Origin: Hyphomicrobium sp.
Lineage (GTDB): Bacteria > Pseudomonadota > Alphaproteobacteria > Rhizobiales > Hyphomicrobiaceae
Reading direction: 5' to 3'
Assembly: GCA_022843145.1 (NCBI GenBank)
Contig: JALHOF010000012.1
Span: 1 to 64,000 of the forward strand
Length of the DNA: 64,000 nt
Shown here: piece after piece, positions 54,250 through 62,415 of the stretch
How positions within the stretch are numbered: position 1 is the first letter of the stretch
How the letters are laid out: every line of letters begins with the position of its first letter
Position numbers and translations under genes: made by a program
Notes under the pieces: generated by a model
Told to the model about the DNA's origin: nothing
The model's input: the letters and a program-made list of their open reading frames with translations, nothing else
Databases searched by the model: none

Positions 54250-54504
54250 CTACTTCTTCATGTCAGCGAGGATCTTGTCCCAAATGCCACGCGGAGTGAT
54301 GCTGTCGCCCGCTTGGCAGGCGTCGTAGCCGCGCAGGGCATTGCGCTGCACATCGGCCAGCTTCGCCCCTTCGAGTTTCTGATGACCTTCGAGGTTGATC
54401 CGCTTCCAGAAATCCGTGAAGTCCTTGTTGCAGTCCACCTTCGCATGTGCCGGCGCTGTACCGAGCATCAACAGCGCAGAAATCGCAATCACGGTATGAC
54501 GCAT
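54250..54504 (-). CDS. small secreted two-cysteine protein, copy 1
   Basis: 84 residues from ATG 54504, with GGAGGATC before the start. The signal peptide is MRHTVIAISALLMLGTAPAHA. The mature chain keeps the shared core: CNKDFTDFWKRINLEGHQKL, GAKLADVQRNALRGYDACQAGD. The two genes are tandem duplicates that differ mainly in the signal peptide and the C-terminal tail, which suggests the mature core is under selection. It is the first gene of the run of minus-strand genes leading to the metzincin and M16 proteases. I recognise no family. Confidence 0.82.
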   Translation of the reverse strand: MRHTVIAISALLMLGTAPAHAKVDCNKDFTDFWKRINLEGHQKLEGAKLADVQRNALRGYDACQAGDSITPRGIWDKILADMKK

Positions 54505-54873
54505 AATAAAGATCCTCCAGTTCGATCGTGTCTATGCGTTTCCGGCTCGCCGATGATCGGGAACCCGCTGGCCGGAGCGCCGAAGGTTGTCTTTCCTTCA
54601 GCGATGAGCCGACATTATGCGTTGGAAAGACAGACGGGAAATGCCCAGCAGGTTCGATTTCTATAGCCGGCGGCTATCGTTCACGAACGTTCAACTGTCA
54701 CATTCCTCCAGGACGATCGAATTTCACGAAGATGCACAAAGGCCCCTAGAGCCCTTAATTGTACGTCAGCGAGGAACCGAGGGACGGATTTAACAGGATT
54801 GTGATTGAACACAGCTTCCTTATGATGTCAGCCATTGCATCCCGGCCCGGCACCAAAAGGCGTTCTCGTGGAA
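54505..54873. other. intergenic region between divergent small-protein and LysR genes
   Basis: About 370 bases, AT-richer than average. It should hold promoters for both directions. A short palindrome GAACGTTC near 54685 lies in CGTTCACGAACGTTC, and a T-N11-A-type LysR site could be present, but I could not mark one with confidence. Open frames here are shadows. Confidence 0.4.
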
Positions 54874-55746
54874 ATGCACCAAATCCAATACTTCCTGGCG
54901 ATTGTCCGCGAGGGGAGTTTCAATCGGGCTGCCCTGGCTTGTGACGTATCGCAGCCATCGATCACGCGCGCCATCAGGAAGCTCGAAGAGGAACTCGGCG
55001 GTCCGCTGTTCGACCGCAACCGCAACCGTGTCGAACTCTCCGAGCTTGGCCGGCGCCTGCTCCCCAGACTAGAGCGCATCTATAGTGAGGTGGACGAGAC
55101 GCTCAAGGACGCAGCGATCCTGAATACATCCAGGGGCCGGCGTCTCCGTCTCGGACTCATGTGCACGCTCGGCCCCAAGCGGCTGCTCGAGCTGGTCGAG
55201 GCCACAACCCGCAGCAACGCGAAAATCGAACTCTCGATCTGCGAGGGCAAGGCGCGCAAGATCCTCGACGATCTCATTGCCGACAAGTTCGATGTCGCCA
55301 TCGTTGCGTTGCCGATCCTGCCTGAGGAGGTCGCATCTTTACCCCTGCACGATGAGCGCTATGTGGTGGCGTTCCGGGCGGGGCATCGCTTCGAGAGCAT
55401 GGACGAGATTCCGCTCGACGAGCTCACGGCCGAGAGCTACCTCGAGCGCATCAACTGCGAGTTTGACGAGTACTATGCCGCGCATTTCGGCGACCGGCCG
55501 TTCGATCTCAACATTCGCTACTCGAGCGAGCGCGAAGATTGGATCCAAGCCATGATCCTGGCCGGTTTTGGCGTCGCCATCCTTCCGGAACTCTTGCCTG
55601 TTGCACCCGGAATTCTGACGAGGCCGATCATCCAACCTGCACTCACGCGCCAGGTGAGCATCATCACTGTTCGCGGGCGCCCACATGCTCCAGCGGTGAC
55701 GTCCTTTATCCGGACGGCGACGGCGTCGTTGAAGGCCAAAAAGTAG
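54874..55746 (+). CDS. LysR family transcriptional regulator
   Basis: 290 residues from ATG 54874. The winged helix-turn-helix is at the N-terminus: MHQIQYFLAIVREGSFNRAALACDVSQPSITRAIRKLEEELGGPLFDR is a textbook LysR start. The effector domain follows (about 90-290) with LRLGLMCTLGPKRLLELVEATTR, DDLIADKFDVAIVALPIL and WIQAMILAGFGVAILPELLP. It is in the OxyR/CynR-like size range, but there are no OxyR-like cysteines at the right places (only MCTLG, NCEFD). Its target may be the divergent small-protein/protease cluster or the downstream genes; which one is not shown. Confidence 0.93.
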   Translation: MHQIQYFLAIVREGSFNRAALACDVSQPSITRAIRKLEEELGGPLFDRNRNRVELSELGRRLLPRLERIYSEVDETLKDAAILNTSRGRRLRLGLMCTLGPKRLLELVEATTRSNAKIELSICEGKARKILDDLIADKFDVAIVALPILPEEVASLPLHDERYVVAFRAGHRFESMDEIPLDELTAESYLERINCEFDEYYAAHFGDRPFDLNIRYSSEREDWIQAMILAGFGVAILPELLPVAPGILTRPIIQPALTRQVSIITVRGRPHAPAVTSFIRTATASLKAKK

Positions 55747-56277
55747 GACGGGTGGAACTGGGCTCAGACGGGTCAGCGCTGAGCGCGATCATGGACCCTT
55801 GATGCTGGCGCTCTCCTGCTCGATTGACATGCGCTTGATGATCGGTCCGCTGACCAGCCTGATGGAATCATGCCCGGCGGCGAGCTTCAGTTCTGCCGCG
55901 GGGTCGCCACGAGGTGGCCGAGCAGTTGACGAGCGGCGAGTTCGAGATTGGCGTGGCCCAGATGGTCGGCGTCGTGCCTGTCTCGCTCCCTTCGGCATAT
56001 CGCTGACGATCTGACTGGTCGCGTTGCTTGCCAATCTCGCCCGCCGCAGCACGCGCGCTGTCATTGTCGCCAATGGCTTTTTGACGATTGCGGCCGCAAG
56101 CATGTGCGCCCGCATCAACCAGACCGCCGCAACGCTGTTACACAGTGAAACAATTGCGAAATCGTGCGGATACCGAAACCAACTAGGACTGTGTTTGGAC
56201 GGTTGCCCTCCATTTCCGCGCGCGCGGCAAGAACGGGGCAGACCTCGGCAACGAGCAACTGTCGACGCAACGGACCC
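55747..56277. other. degenerate stretch between LysR gene and metal-efflux operon
   Basis: No intact gene in about 530 bases. It contains a short piece resembling an extracellular solute-binding protein (55911-56006) and otherwise interrupted frames on both strands. The promoter of the efflux operon must lie in its right half, and a two-component regulator encoded downstream may bind here, but no operator could be fixed. Confidence 0.5.
55911..56006 (+). pseudogene. fragment of a ModA-like solute-binding protein
   Basis: 32 codons reading VAEQLTSGEFEIGVAQMVGV and then VPVSLPSAYR before a stop. This resembles the segment (LASGEAEIGxxQISEILPVxGV) of the ModA-like binding proteins, cut at both ends. 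The match is short and I rate it as suggestive only. It differs from modA at 7710-8525, which lacks this exact motif. Confidence 0.35.
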
Positions 56278-58005
56278 ATGGCTTGTAAAATGCTGAAACG
56301 CTTCACCGAAACGATCGGCGGACAACTTTGTCTGGCGATGGCCTCAGCTATGCTGATGTTCGCGGTCGACACGACGCCGCTCCAGGCTGGACCTGGTCAT
56401 TCCGGCGACGAGGGGCATTCGCACGATGCGCCTGCCGCCGCATCGGCTCAGAGCCCGCGTGTCATCGCCACCTCGGAGACCTTCCAATTGGTCGGCATCC
56501 TGAAGGGCGGCCGGATTACTCTTTACCTCGACCGCGACGCCGACAATTCTCCGGTCACCGACGCGACGATCACCGTCACCAGCGGCGACACCTCGCTCGT
56601 TGCCGAGAAGCAGGCGGACGGGACGTATACGGTCGCGAGCGACAAACTCACAAGACAGGGTGAGAACGACCTGCAGTTCGAGATCAAAGCGGGAGATCAG
56701 TTCGATCTGCTTGGCGGCATTCTGGCCGTGCCAGCCACGGCGCATGGCTCGCCTGTGGTCAGCGCCGGCTACTTCGCTTTGCTGCGTGGCGGATCGTCGA
56801 CGGCTCTGCTCGGCGCGGCGGCATTGGTTGCAGCCCTCTTCGCCGGCGCGCTTGTCGGCAGCCTTTTCGCCAAGCGCCTTCCCGTCGTCGTTCTGGCCGT
56901 TGCCGCGGCGCTGCCGTTCGCGCTTGCCGGAACCGAAGCTCGCGCCGGTCCGGGACATTCGGGCGACGAGGGTCACACGCACGGTCCCGAGGCACAGGCC
57001 GGAGCGAGCGACTTGCCGCGCAGGTTGCCCGATGGGTCAGTCTTTATGCCCAAGCCGACGCAACGGCTGCTCGAAGTGCGCACCCGCCTCGTTCAACCAG
57101 AGTCGGCCTGGCGGACGTTGCGCCTCGCCGGGCGCGTGATTGCCAACCCGAATGGCTCGGCCATCGTCCAGAGCACGGTCGAGGGGCGCATTGCACCGGT
57201 CAATGGCAAGTTCCCGCAGATCGGTCAGATCGTGAAGGCGGGCGAGGTTCTTGCCCATGTTCAGCCTGTGCTGGCGGCGATCGACCGCTCCGACGTCGAG
57301 CAAGCGGCGGGTGATCTCGACCAGCAGATCGCGCTCGCACAGAACAAGCTCGAACAGTTCCGCAAGTTTGCCGCGACTTTTCCCGCCGAGCGGATCAAGA
57401 CCGCCGAGATCGAACTGCAGAACCTGCGGCAGCGGCGGGGTGCGCTCAACCAACGCCAAACGGGCCGCGAGGAGCTGATCGCGCCCATCGACGGGGTCAT
57501 CATGTCCTCGCAGGCGCAGATCGGCCAGGTCGTGTCGTCGAAAGACGTTCTTTTCAATATCGTGCAGCCGAAGTCGCTCTGGGTCGAGGCACTGGCTTAC
57601 GACAATGTCGACATCGGCACTCTCGGCACGGCCGAGGCCAAGGCCCACGATCATGCCGGCGCGAGCCTCAAACTCATCGGCGCCAATCCGGCTCTGGCGC
57701 AACACGCGACGGTTCTCCGTTTCGACGTCGCCGGTGAGGCACACCACTTCAGGCTTGGCCGCAACGTCTCCGTTCTGGTCGAGATCGGCGAACCGATCAC
57801 CGGCATCATCCTGCCGCGCTCGGCGGTGATTCAGGCACCCAACGGTCAATACGTCGTGTTCCGGCACGCGGAGCCCGAACGGTTCGAGCCGAAGCCGGTC
57901 AAGTTCGTCGAGATCGACTCGACGCGCGCGATGCTGACGGCCGGCGTGGAGCCTGGCGAAAAGATCGCGGTCGAAGCCGCGACGCTGATCAACCAGATCC
58001 GCTGA
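56278..58005 (+). CDS. RND metal-efflux adaptor with duplicated His-rich motif and extra membrane domain
   Basis: 575 residues (start ATG 56278; ATG 56290 possible). Order: a first hydrophobic segment near 17-36; GPGHSGDEGHSHD at 38-50; a beta-rich domain (60-165) with VGILKGGRITLYLDRDADNSPVTDATITV; two more helices (175-195, 202-219); GPGHSGDEGHTHG at 224-236; then the adaptor proper (260-575) with VEGRIAPVNGKFPQIGQIVKAGEVLAHV, a coiled hairpin and IAPIDGVIMSSQAQIGQVVSSKDVLFNIV. It should link the pump to an outer-membrane exit. The His-rich motif likely binds zinc, cobalt, nickel or copper. The RND gene starts 11 nt after the stop. Confidence 0.9.
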   Translation: MACKMLKRFTETIGGQLCLAMASAMLMFAVDTTPLQAGPGHSGDEGHSHDAPAAASAQSPRVIATSETFQLVGILKGGRITLYLDRDADNSPVTDATITVTSGDTSLVAEKQADGTYTVASDKLTRQGENDLQFEIKAGDQFDLLGGILAVPATAHGSPVVSAGYFALLRGGSSTALLGAAALVAALFAGALVGSLFAKRLPVVVLAVAAALPFALAGTEARAGPGHSGDEGHTHGPEAQAGASDLPRRLPDGSVFMPKPTQRLLEVRTRLVQPESAWRTLRLAGRVIANPNGSAIVQSTVEGRIAPVNGKFPQIGQIVKAGEVLAHVQPVLAAIDRSDVEQAAGDLDQQIALAQNKLEQFRKFAATFPAERIKTAEIELQNLRQRRGALNQRQTGREELIAPIDGVIMSSQAQIGQVVSSKDVLFNIVQPKSLWVEALAYDNVDIGTLGTAEAKAHDHAGASLKLIGANPALAQHATVLRFDVAGEAHHFRLGRNVSVLVEIGEPITGIILPRSAVIQAPNGQYVVFRHAEPERFEPKPVKFVEIDSTRAMLTAGVEPGEKIAVEAATLINQIR

Positions 58006-58016
58006 GCAGGACCACG

Positions 58017-61000
58017 ATGTTCAACTTCCTCGTCACAAACAGTCTCAGGCACCGGCAGATCGTGCTGTTCTTCGCCGCGCTGGTCGTCGGCTACGGACTG
58101 TTCACCCTGCCGCGTGTGCCGGTCGACGTCTTCCCCGACCTCACCAAGCCGATCGTGACAGTGCAGACCGAAGCCGACGGCATGGCGCCGCAGGAGGTGG
58201 AGCTGCTGGTGACGCGGCACATCGAAGCCGCGATGAACGGGCTGCCTGGCGTCGGTCGCGTGCGTTCGGTGTCCGGCATCGGCCTGTCGATCGTCTACGT
58301 CGAGTTCGACTGGGGCACCGAGATCTACCGCAACAGGCAGCTGGTGACCGAGAAGCTCGCCGGCATCCGCGACCGTCTGCCGCGCAGCGCAGTCGCGTCG
58401 ATCGGTGGCGTCAACTCGATCATGGGCGAGATTCTGCTGGTTGCCCTCACCGGTCCGCATCTCAGCCCGATGGAACTTCGCGAGGTTGCGGATTTCACGA
58501 TCAGGCCGCAACTTCTCGCCATACCCGGTGTCGCCCAGGTCATCCCGATCGGCGGCGAAGTGCGGCAGTTCCAGGTGTCTCCGAACACCGTCGCCATGAA
58601 GATCCTGGGAGTCACGCCAGACGAGATGGAAGCGGCAATCCGCAGCTTCGGCACCAATTCCGGCGGCGGCTTCGTCGATCAGCACGGCAGCGAATATCTC
58701 ATTCGAAACGTCGGCGAGACGCTCGACCTCGATCAGCTGAAGAATATCGCCGTTGCGACGCATCGCGGCCGCACAATCCTGCTGCATGAGTTGGCCGATG
58801 TCGGCTTCGCACCGAGGACGAAGCGCGGCGAGGCCGGCTTCAATGGCGCACCCGCGATCATCATGGGCGTGCAGAAGATGCCGACGGCCGATACCCTGCC
58901 GTTGACGCTGACGGTCGAGATGGAACTCGCCGCACTCCAGAAAACGCTGCCTCCAGGCGTCAATGCGACCCACATCCAGTTTCGGCAAGCGACATTCATC
59001 GAGACGTCGATCGCCAACGTGAAGACGGTGCTGATCGAGGCTGCCATCGTCGTTGCAGCGGTGCTCATCCTGTTCCTGATGAACTGGCGCGCTACCGTTA
59101 TCTCGCTGACCGCGATCCCGATCTCGATTCTCGTCACGATCCTGATCTTCAGCGCATTCGGATTGACCATCAATACGATGACGCTCGGCGGGCTCGCCAT
59201 CGCCATCGGCGAGCTCGTCGATGACGCCGTGGTCGACGTCGAGAACATCCTGCGCCGGCTCAAGAACAATGCCGAGCGCATGGCCCCGCTTCCCGCGCTG
59301 GACGTCATCGCGGCTGCAAGCCGCGAGGTGCGCTCGGGCATCGTCTATGCGACGTTCATCATCATCCTGGTGTTTGTGCCGCTGTTCGCGCTCACGGGCA
59401 TCGAAGGCCGGCTCTTCACTCCACTCGGCATCGCCTACATCGTGTCGATCCTGGCATCGCTCGTGACAGCGATTACCGTCACGCCGGTTCTTGCGTACTA
59501 CCTCCTGCGCAAGACGCGGACCGGCACGCACGCAGACAGCGCGCTCGTGCGCATCTTGAAGGCGGGCAACCGTCGGCTGCTGAATTGGGCCTTCGACCAT
59601 CCGCGCGTCGTCGTCCTGCCGATCGTTGCCGCCGTATTCCTCGCAGCGGCCGGCGCGAGCTTGCTGCCGCGCGCTTTTCTGCCGCCGTTCAACGAGGGCA
59701 CGCTGCTGGTCGGCATGCAGTACAATCCCGGCATCAGTCTCGCGGAGTCCCACCGCCTCGGGTTTGTTGCCGAGCGGCTGGTCATGCAGATACCGGAGGT
59801 CAAGTCGGTTGGACGTCGCACAGGCCGCGCCGAGCTCGACAGCCATGTCGAAGGGGTTCACACCAGCGAGCTGGACATCGACCTCACGCGCTCGGCACGG
59901 TCCAAGGAGACCGTATTCGACGAGATCCGCGAGAAGTTGTCGGTGCTCCCGGTCTCGGTCGCACTCGGCCAGCCGATCGCACACCGGATCGACCACATGC
60001 TCTCGGGCGTCCGCGCCGCGCTCGCGATCAAGATCTTCGGGCCGGACCTCGATGTCCTGCGCACGCTCGCCGACCAGCTCGACAAGCAGTTGAAGGGCGT
60101 CAAGGGACTCGTCGATCTCAACGTCGAGAAGCAGTCGCTCATCCCCCAGATCCGGGTGCGCGTCGTCAACGAGAACGCAGCGCTCTACGGCTTGTCCGCC
60201 GCCCAGGTCATGACTTCGGTGGAAGCGCTGTCGAATGGGCGGGTCGTCTCGACTGTCAGCGACGGCGTGCGGCGCTTCGACGTGGTGGTGCGGTTGTCGG
60301 ACATCGACCGCCAGACGCGCGCGCTCGGCGATCTCCTGATCCAGACGCCGACCGGGTTCGTGCCTTTGCGTTACGTGGCCGAGGTCGAGGAGACGGTCGG
60401 GCCCAATCAGATCCTGCGCGAGAACGGGCAGCGCCGCATCCTGCTGTTCGGCAACGGCGACGGTGTCCGCGACATGGCGGCGATCGTCGATGACGTCAAC
60501 CGGATCACCGGGGGGATGCAGTTGCCGGCCGGCTATGTCATCCGTCTCGACGGCACTTTCCGCGCCCAGGAGCAGGCGACGCGGACGATCGGGCTCTTGT
60601 CGCTCGTTTCTCTGGCACTGATATTCCTCGTGCTCTATTCGCGCTACAAGTCCGGCGTGCTCGCATCCATCATCCTCATGAACATTCCACTGGCGCTCAT
60701 CGGCAGCGTCGTCGCGCTGTGGATTTCAGGGCAGCCATTGTCGGTCGCCAGCATGATCGGGTTCATCACGCTCGCCGGCATCACCGCCCGCAACGGCATC
60801 CTGAAGATCAGCCACTACATCAACCTGGCGCTCGACGAGGGCGAAACGTTCGGGCGCCAACTGGTGATCCGCGGCAGTCTGGAGCGGCTGACACCCGTAC
60901 TGATGACGGCGCTCGCCGCGGGCCTTGCGCTCGTCCCCCTGCTGATCGGCGCGGATCAACCCGGACGCGAGATCCTGCATCCGGTCGCGGTGACGATCTT

Positions 61001-61157
61001 CGGCGGTCTCATCAGCGCCACCATCATCGACACGGTGCTGACACCGCTGTTGTTCCTGAGGTTCGGCGGCAAGCCGCTCGCGGCGCTCGTCGCCGAGAGG
61101 GCCGCCGCCAACACCAAGGCCGAGGCTGGAGTGGCTGGGGCCGCCGGAGCCTACTGA
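58017..61157 (+). CDS. RND heavy-metal efflux pump (CusA/CzcA-like)
   Basis: 1046 residues, the usual RND length, with 12 helices in two halves and two large periplasmic loops. Start: FNFLVTNSLRHRQIVLFFAALVVGYGLFTLPRVPVDVFPDLTKPIVTV, with DVFPD typical of the heavy-metal group. In helix 4, GGLAIAIGELVDDAVVDVENILRRL carries the acidic proton-relay residues. Other landmarks: FVPLFALTGIEGRLFTPLGIAYIVSILASLVTAITVTPVL and GFITLAGITARNGILKISHYINLALDEGE. It exports metal ions or related compounds using the proton gradient. Which metal is not clear from sequence. Confidence 0.95.
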   Translation: MFNFLVTNSLRHRQIVLFFAALVVGYGLFTLPRVPVDVFPDLTKPIVTVQTEADGMAPQEVELLVTRHIEAAMNGLPGVGRVRSVSGIGLSIVYVEFDWGTEIYRNRQLVTEKLAGIRDRLPRSAVASIGGVNSIMGEILLVALTGPHLSPMELREVADFTIRPQLLAIPGVAQVIPIGGEVRQFQVSPNTVAMKILGVTPDEMEAAIRSFGTNSGGGFVDQHGSEYLIRNVGETLDLDQLKNIAVATHRGRTILLHELADVGFAPRTKRGEAGFNGAPAIIMGVQKMPTADTLPLTLTVEMELAALQKTLPPGVNATHIQFRQATFIETSIANVKTVLIEAAIVVAAVLILFLMNWRATVISLTAIPISILVTILIFSAFGLTINTMTLGGLAIAIGELVDDAVVDVENILRRLKNNAERMAPLPALDVIAAASREVRSGIVYATFIIILVFVPLFALTGIEGRLFTPLGIAYIVSILASLVTAITVTPVLAYYLLRKTRTGTHADSALVRILKAGNRRLLNWAFDHPRVVVLPIVAAVFLAAAGASLLPRAFLPPFNEGTLLVGMQYNPGISLAESHRLGFVAERLVMQIPEVKSVGRRTGRAELDSHVEGVHTSELDIDLTRSARSKETVFDEIREKLSVLPVSVALGQPIAHRIDHMLSGVRAALAIKIFGPDLDVLRTLADQLDKQLKGVKGLVDLNVEKQSLIPQIRVRVVNENAALYGLSAAQVMTSVEALSNGRVVSTVSDGVRRFDVVVRLSDIDRQTRALGDLLIQTPTGFVPLRYVAEVEETVGPNQILRENGQRRILLFGNGDGVRDMAAIVDDVNRITGGMQLPAGYVIRLDGTFRAQEQATRTIGLLSLVSLALIFLVLYSRYKSGVLASIILMNIPLALIGSVVALWISGQPLSVASMIGFITLAGITARNGILKISHYINLALDEGETFGRQLVIRGSLERLTPVLMTALAAGLALVPLLIGADQPGREILHPVAVTIFGGLISATIIDTVLTPLLFLRFGGKPLAALVAERAAANTKAEAGVAGAAGAY

Positions 61158-61189
61158 CTTGGTCGTTCAAATCGAAACGGAGAACTCGA

Positions 61190-61564
61190 ATGAAGCGCAA
61201 TATCCTCGTCGCCGGTGCCCTCGGCCTCGCCCTCGCGCTCGCCGGGCCGGCTCTAGCGCAGAAGGCGGGCAAGCATGGCGGCCAGACCGCAGTTGTCGGA
61301 GGGCATCACGACGCGGAGCTGGTGATCGAGCCGACCAAGGTCGTGCTCTATCTCACCAATCACGGCAAGCCGCTGTCGGCCAAGGACAATGCCATCAAGG
61401 TGACGATCCAGGACGGACCTAAAAAGACCGAGCTCAAACTCAAGGTGGAAGCCGACCACCTGGTCGGCCAGATCGACGCACCGCTCAACAAGGGTGCGAT
61501 CGTGCTGATCTCCGGCAAGATGGATGACGGACATGGCGTTTCGGCTCGCTTTACCGTCAAATAG
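61190..61564 (+). CDS. small periplasmic protein of the RND operon
   Basis: 124 residues from ATG 61190, after ACGGAGAA. A signal peptide is visible (ILVAGALGLALALAGPALA, cleavage before QKAG), leaving about 100 residues: KAGKHGGQTAVVGGHHDAELVIEPTKVVLYLTNHGKPLSAKDNAIKVTIQDGPKKTELKLKVEADHLVGQIDAPLNKGAIVLISGKMDDGHGVSARFTVK. The fold is probably an all-beta sandwich. Histidines at both ends (KHGG, GGHHDAE, DGHG) suggest metal binding. It may be a periplasmic metal carrier for the pump; this is inferred from position. 32 nt after the RND gene. Confidence 0.78.
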   Translation: MKRNILVAGALGLALALAGPALAQKAGKHGGQTAVVGGHHDAELVIEPTKVVLYLTNHGKPLSAKDNAIKVTIQDGPKKTELKLKVEADHLVGQIDAPLNKGAIVLISGKMDDGHGVSARFTVK

Positions 61565-61644
61565 CGTTCGCGGACACAGTGGCGGCGGAAGCGGTGCCGC
61601 CGCCAGTGACCAACTTGCGAAGCAGCGACGACTGAGGCGAAGCG

Positions 61645-62415
61645 ATGTCCCGGACGCCCCTTGAGCCGAGCGAGCAGACGGTGAACGCGGCAGCCGCTCC
61701 GCTGGCGCACGTGCTGATCTGCGACGACGACCCGGAGTTGAGGCAACTGCTGGCCACCTTTCTCGGCGAGCACGACTTCAATGTCACTCTCGCCGCCGAC
61801 GGCCGCGAGTTGCAACGGCAGTTGCGCGTCAATCCCACAGTCGATCTGGTGATCCTCGACGTCATGCTTCCTGGAACCAGCGGTCTCGAGTTGTGCCGCG
61901 AGCTGCGCGCGGCCTCGACTGTACCGATCATGATGCTGACGGCCCGTGGCGACGAGACCGATCGCATCGTCGGCCTCGAGATGGGCGCGGACGACTACAT
62001 GTCGAAGCCGTTCGGCCCGAACGAACTCTTGGCCCGCATCAAAGCGCTTCTGCGGCGCGCGCGAATGTCGGGCGGGACGACGCAAGGCGACAGGACGCGC
62101 TCGTTCGCCTTCGACGGCTGGCGCCTGGACGCGGCGCGGCGAGAGCTGCGCAATCCCGAGGGCGTGATCATCGACCTGTCGGTCGGCGAATATGACCTTC
62201 TGCTCGCATTCCTGGAGGCGCCGCAGCGCGTGCTCTCGCGCGAGCACCTTCTTGAGACGGCACGAAACCGTCAGGCGCAAGCGTTCGACAGGAGCATCGA
62301 CATTCAGGTCAGCCGGCTCAGGCGCAAGCTCGGCTCCTTCGACGACAGTGAGGGCCTCATCAAAACCGTGCGAGGGGCCGGCTACATGTTCGTTCCGGCG
62401 GTGCTGCTCCGATGA
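61645..62415 (+). CDS. OmpR-type response regulator
   Basis: 256 residues. Receiver domain at about 22-140: LICDDDPELRQLL supplies the acidic pocket, Asp72 in VDLVILDVMLPGTSG is the phosphorylation site, and the Thr and Lys are in MMLTARGDETDRIVGLEMGADDYMSKPFGPNELLARI. The winged-helix output domain follows (about 155-255), FDGWRLDAARRELRNPEGVIIDLSVGEYDLL to GLIKTVRGAGYMFV. It likely controls the efflux operon just upstream, together with the kinase that overlaps its end by 4 nt. Confidence 0.95.
   Translation: MSRTPLEPSEQTVNAAAAPLAHVLICDDDPELRQLLATFLGEHDFNVTLAADGRELQRQLRVNPTVDLVILDVMLPGTSGLELCRELRAASTVPIMMLTARGDETDRIVGLEMGADDYMSKPFGPNELLARIKALLRRARMSGGTTQGDRTRSFAFDGWRLDAARRELRNPEGVIIDLSVGEYDLLLAFLEAPQRVLSREHLLETARNRQAQAFDRSIDIQVSRLRRKLGSFDDSEGLIKTVRGAGYMFVPAVLLR

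Noticed and set aside
55789-56325. 178-codon minus-strand frame
   Set aside because: Unordered arginine/serine-rich translation overlapping the efflux adaptor start; no family features.
57846-59996. 716-codon minus-strand frame opposite the RND pump
   Set aside because: Full of Arg, Asp and His in a pattern caused by GC-rich third positions of the true gene; the plus-strand RND protein is unmistakable.
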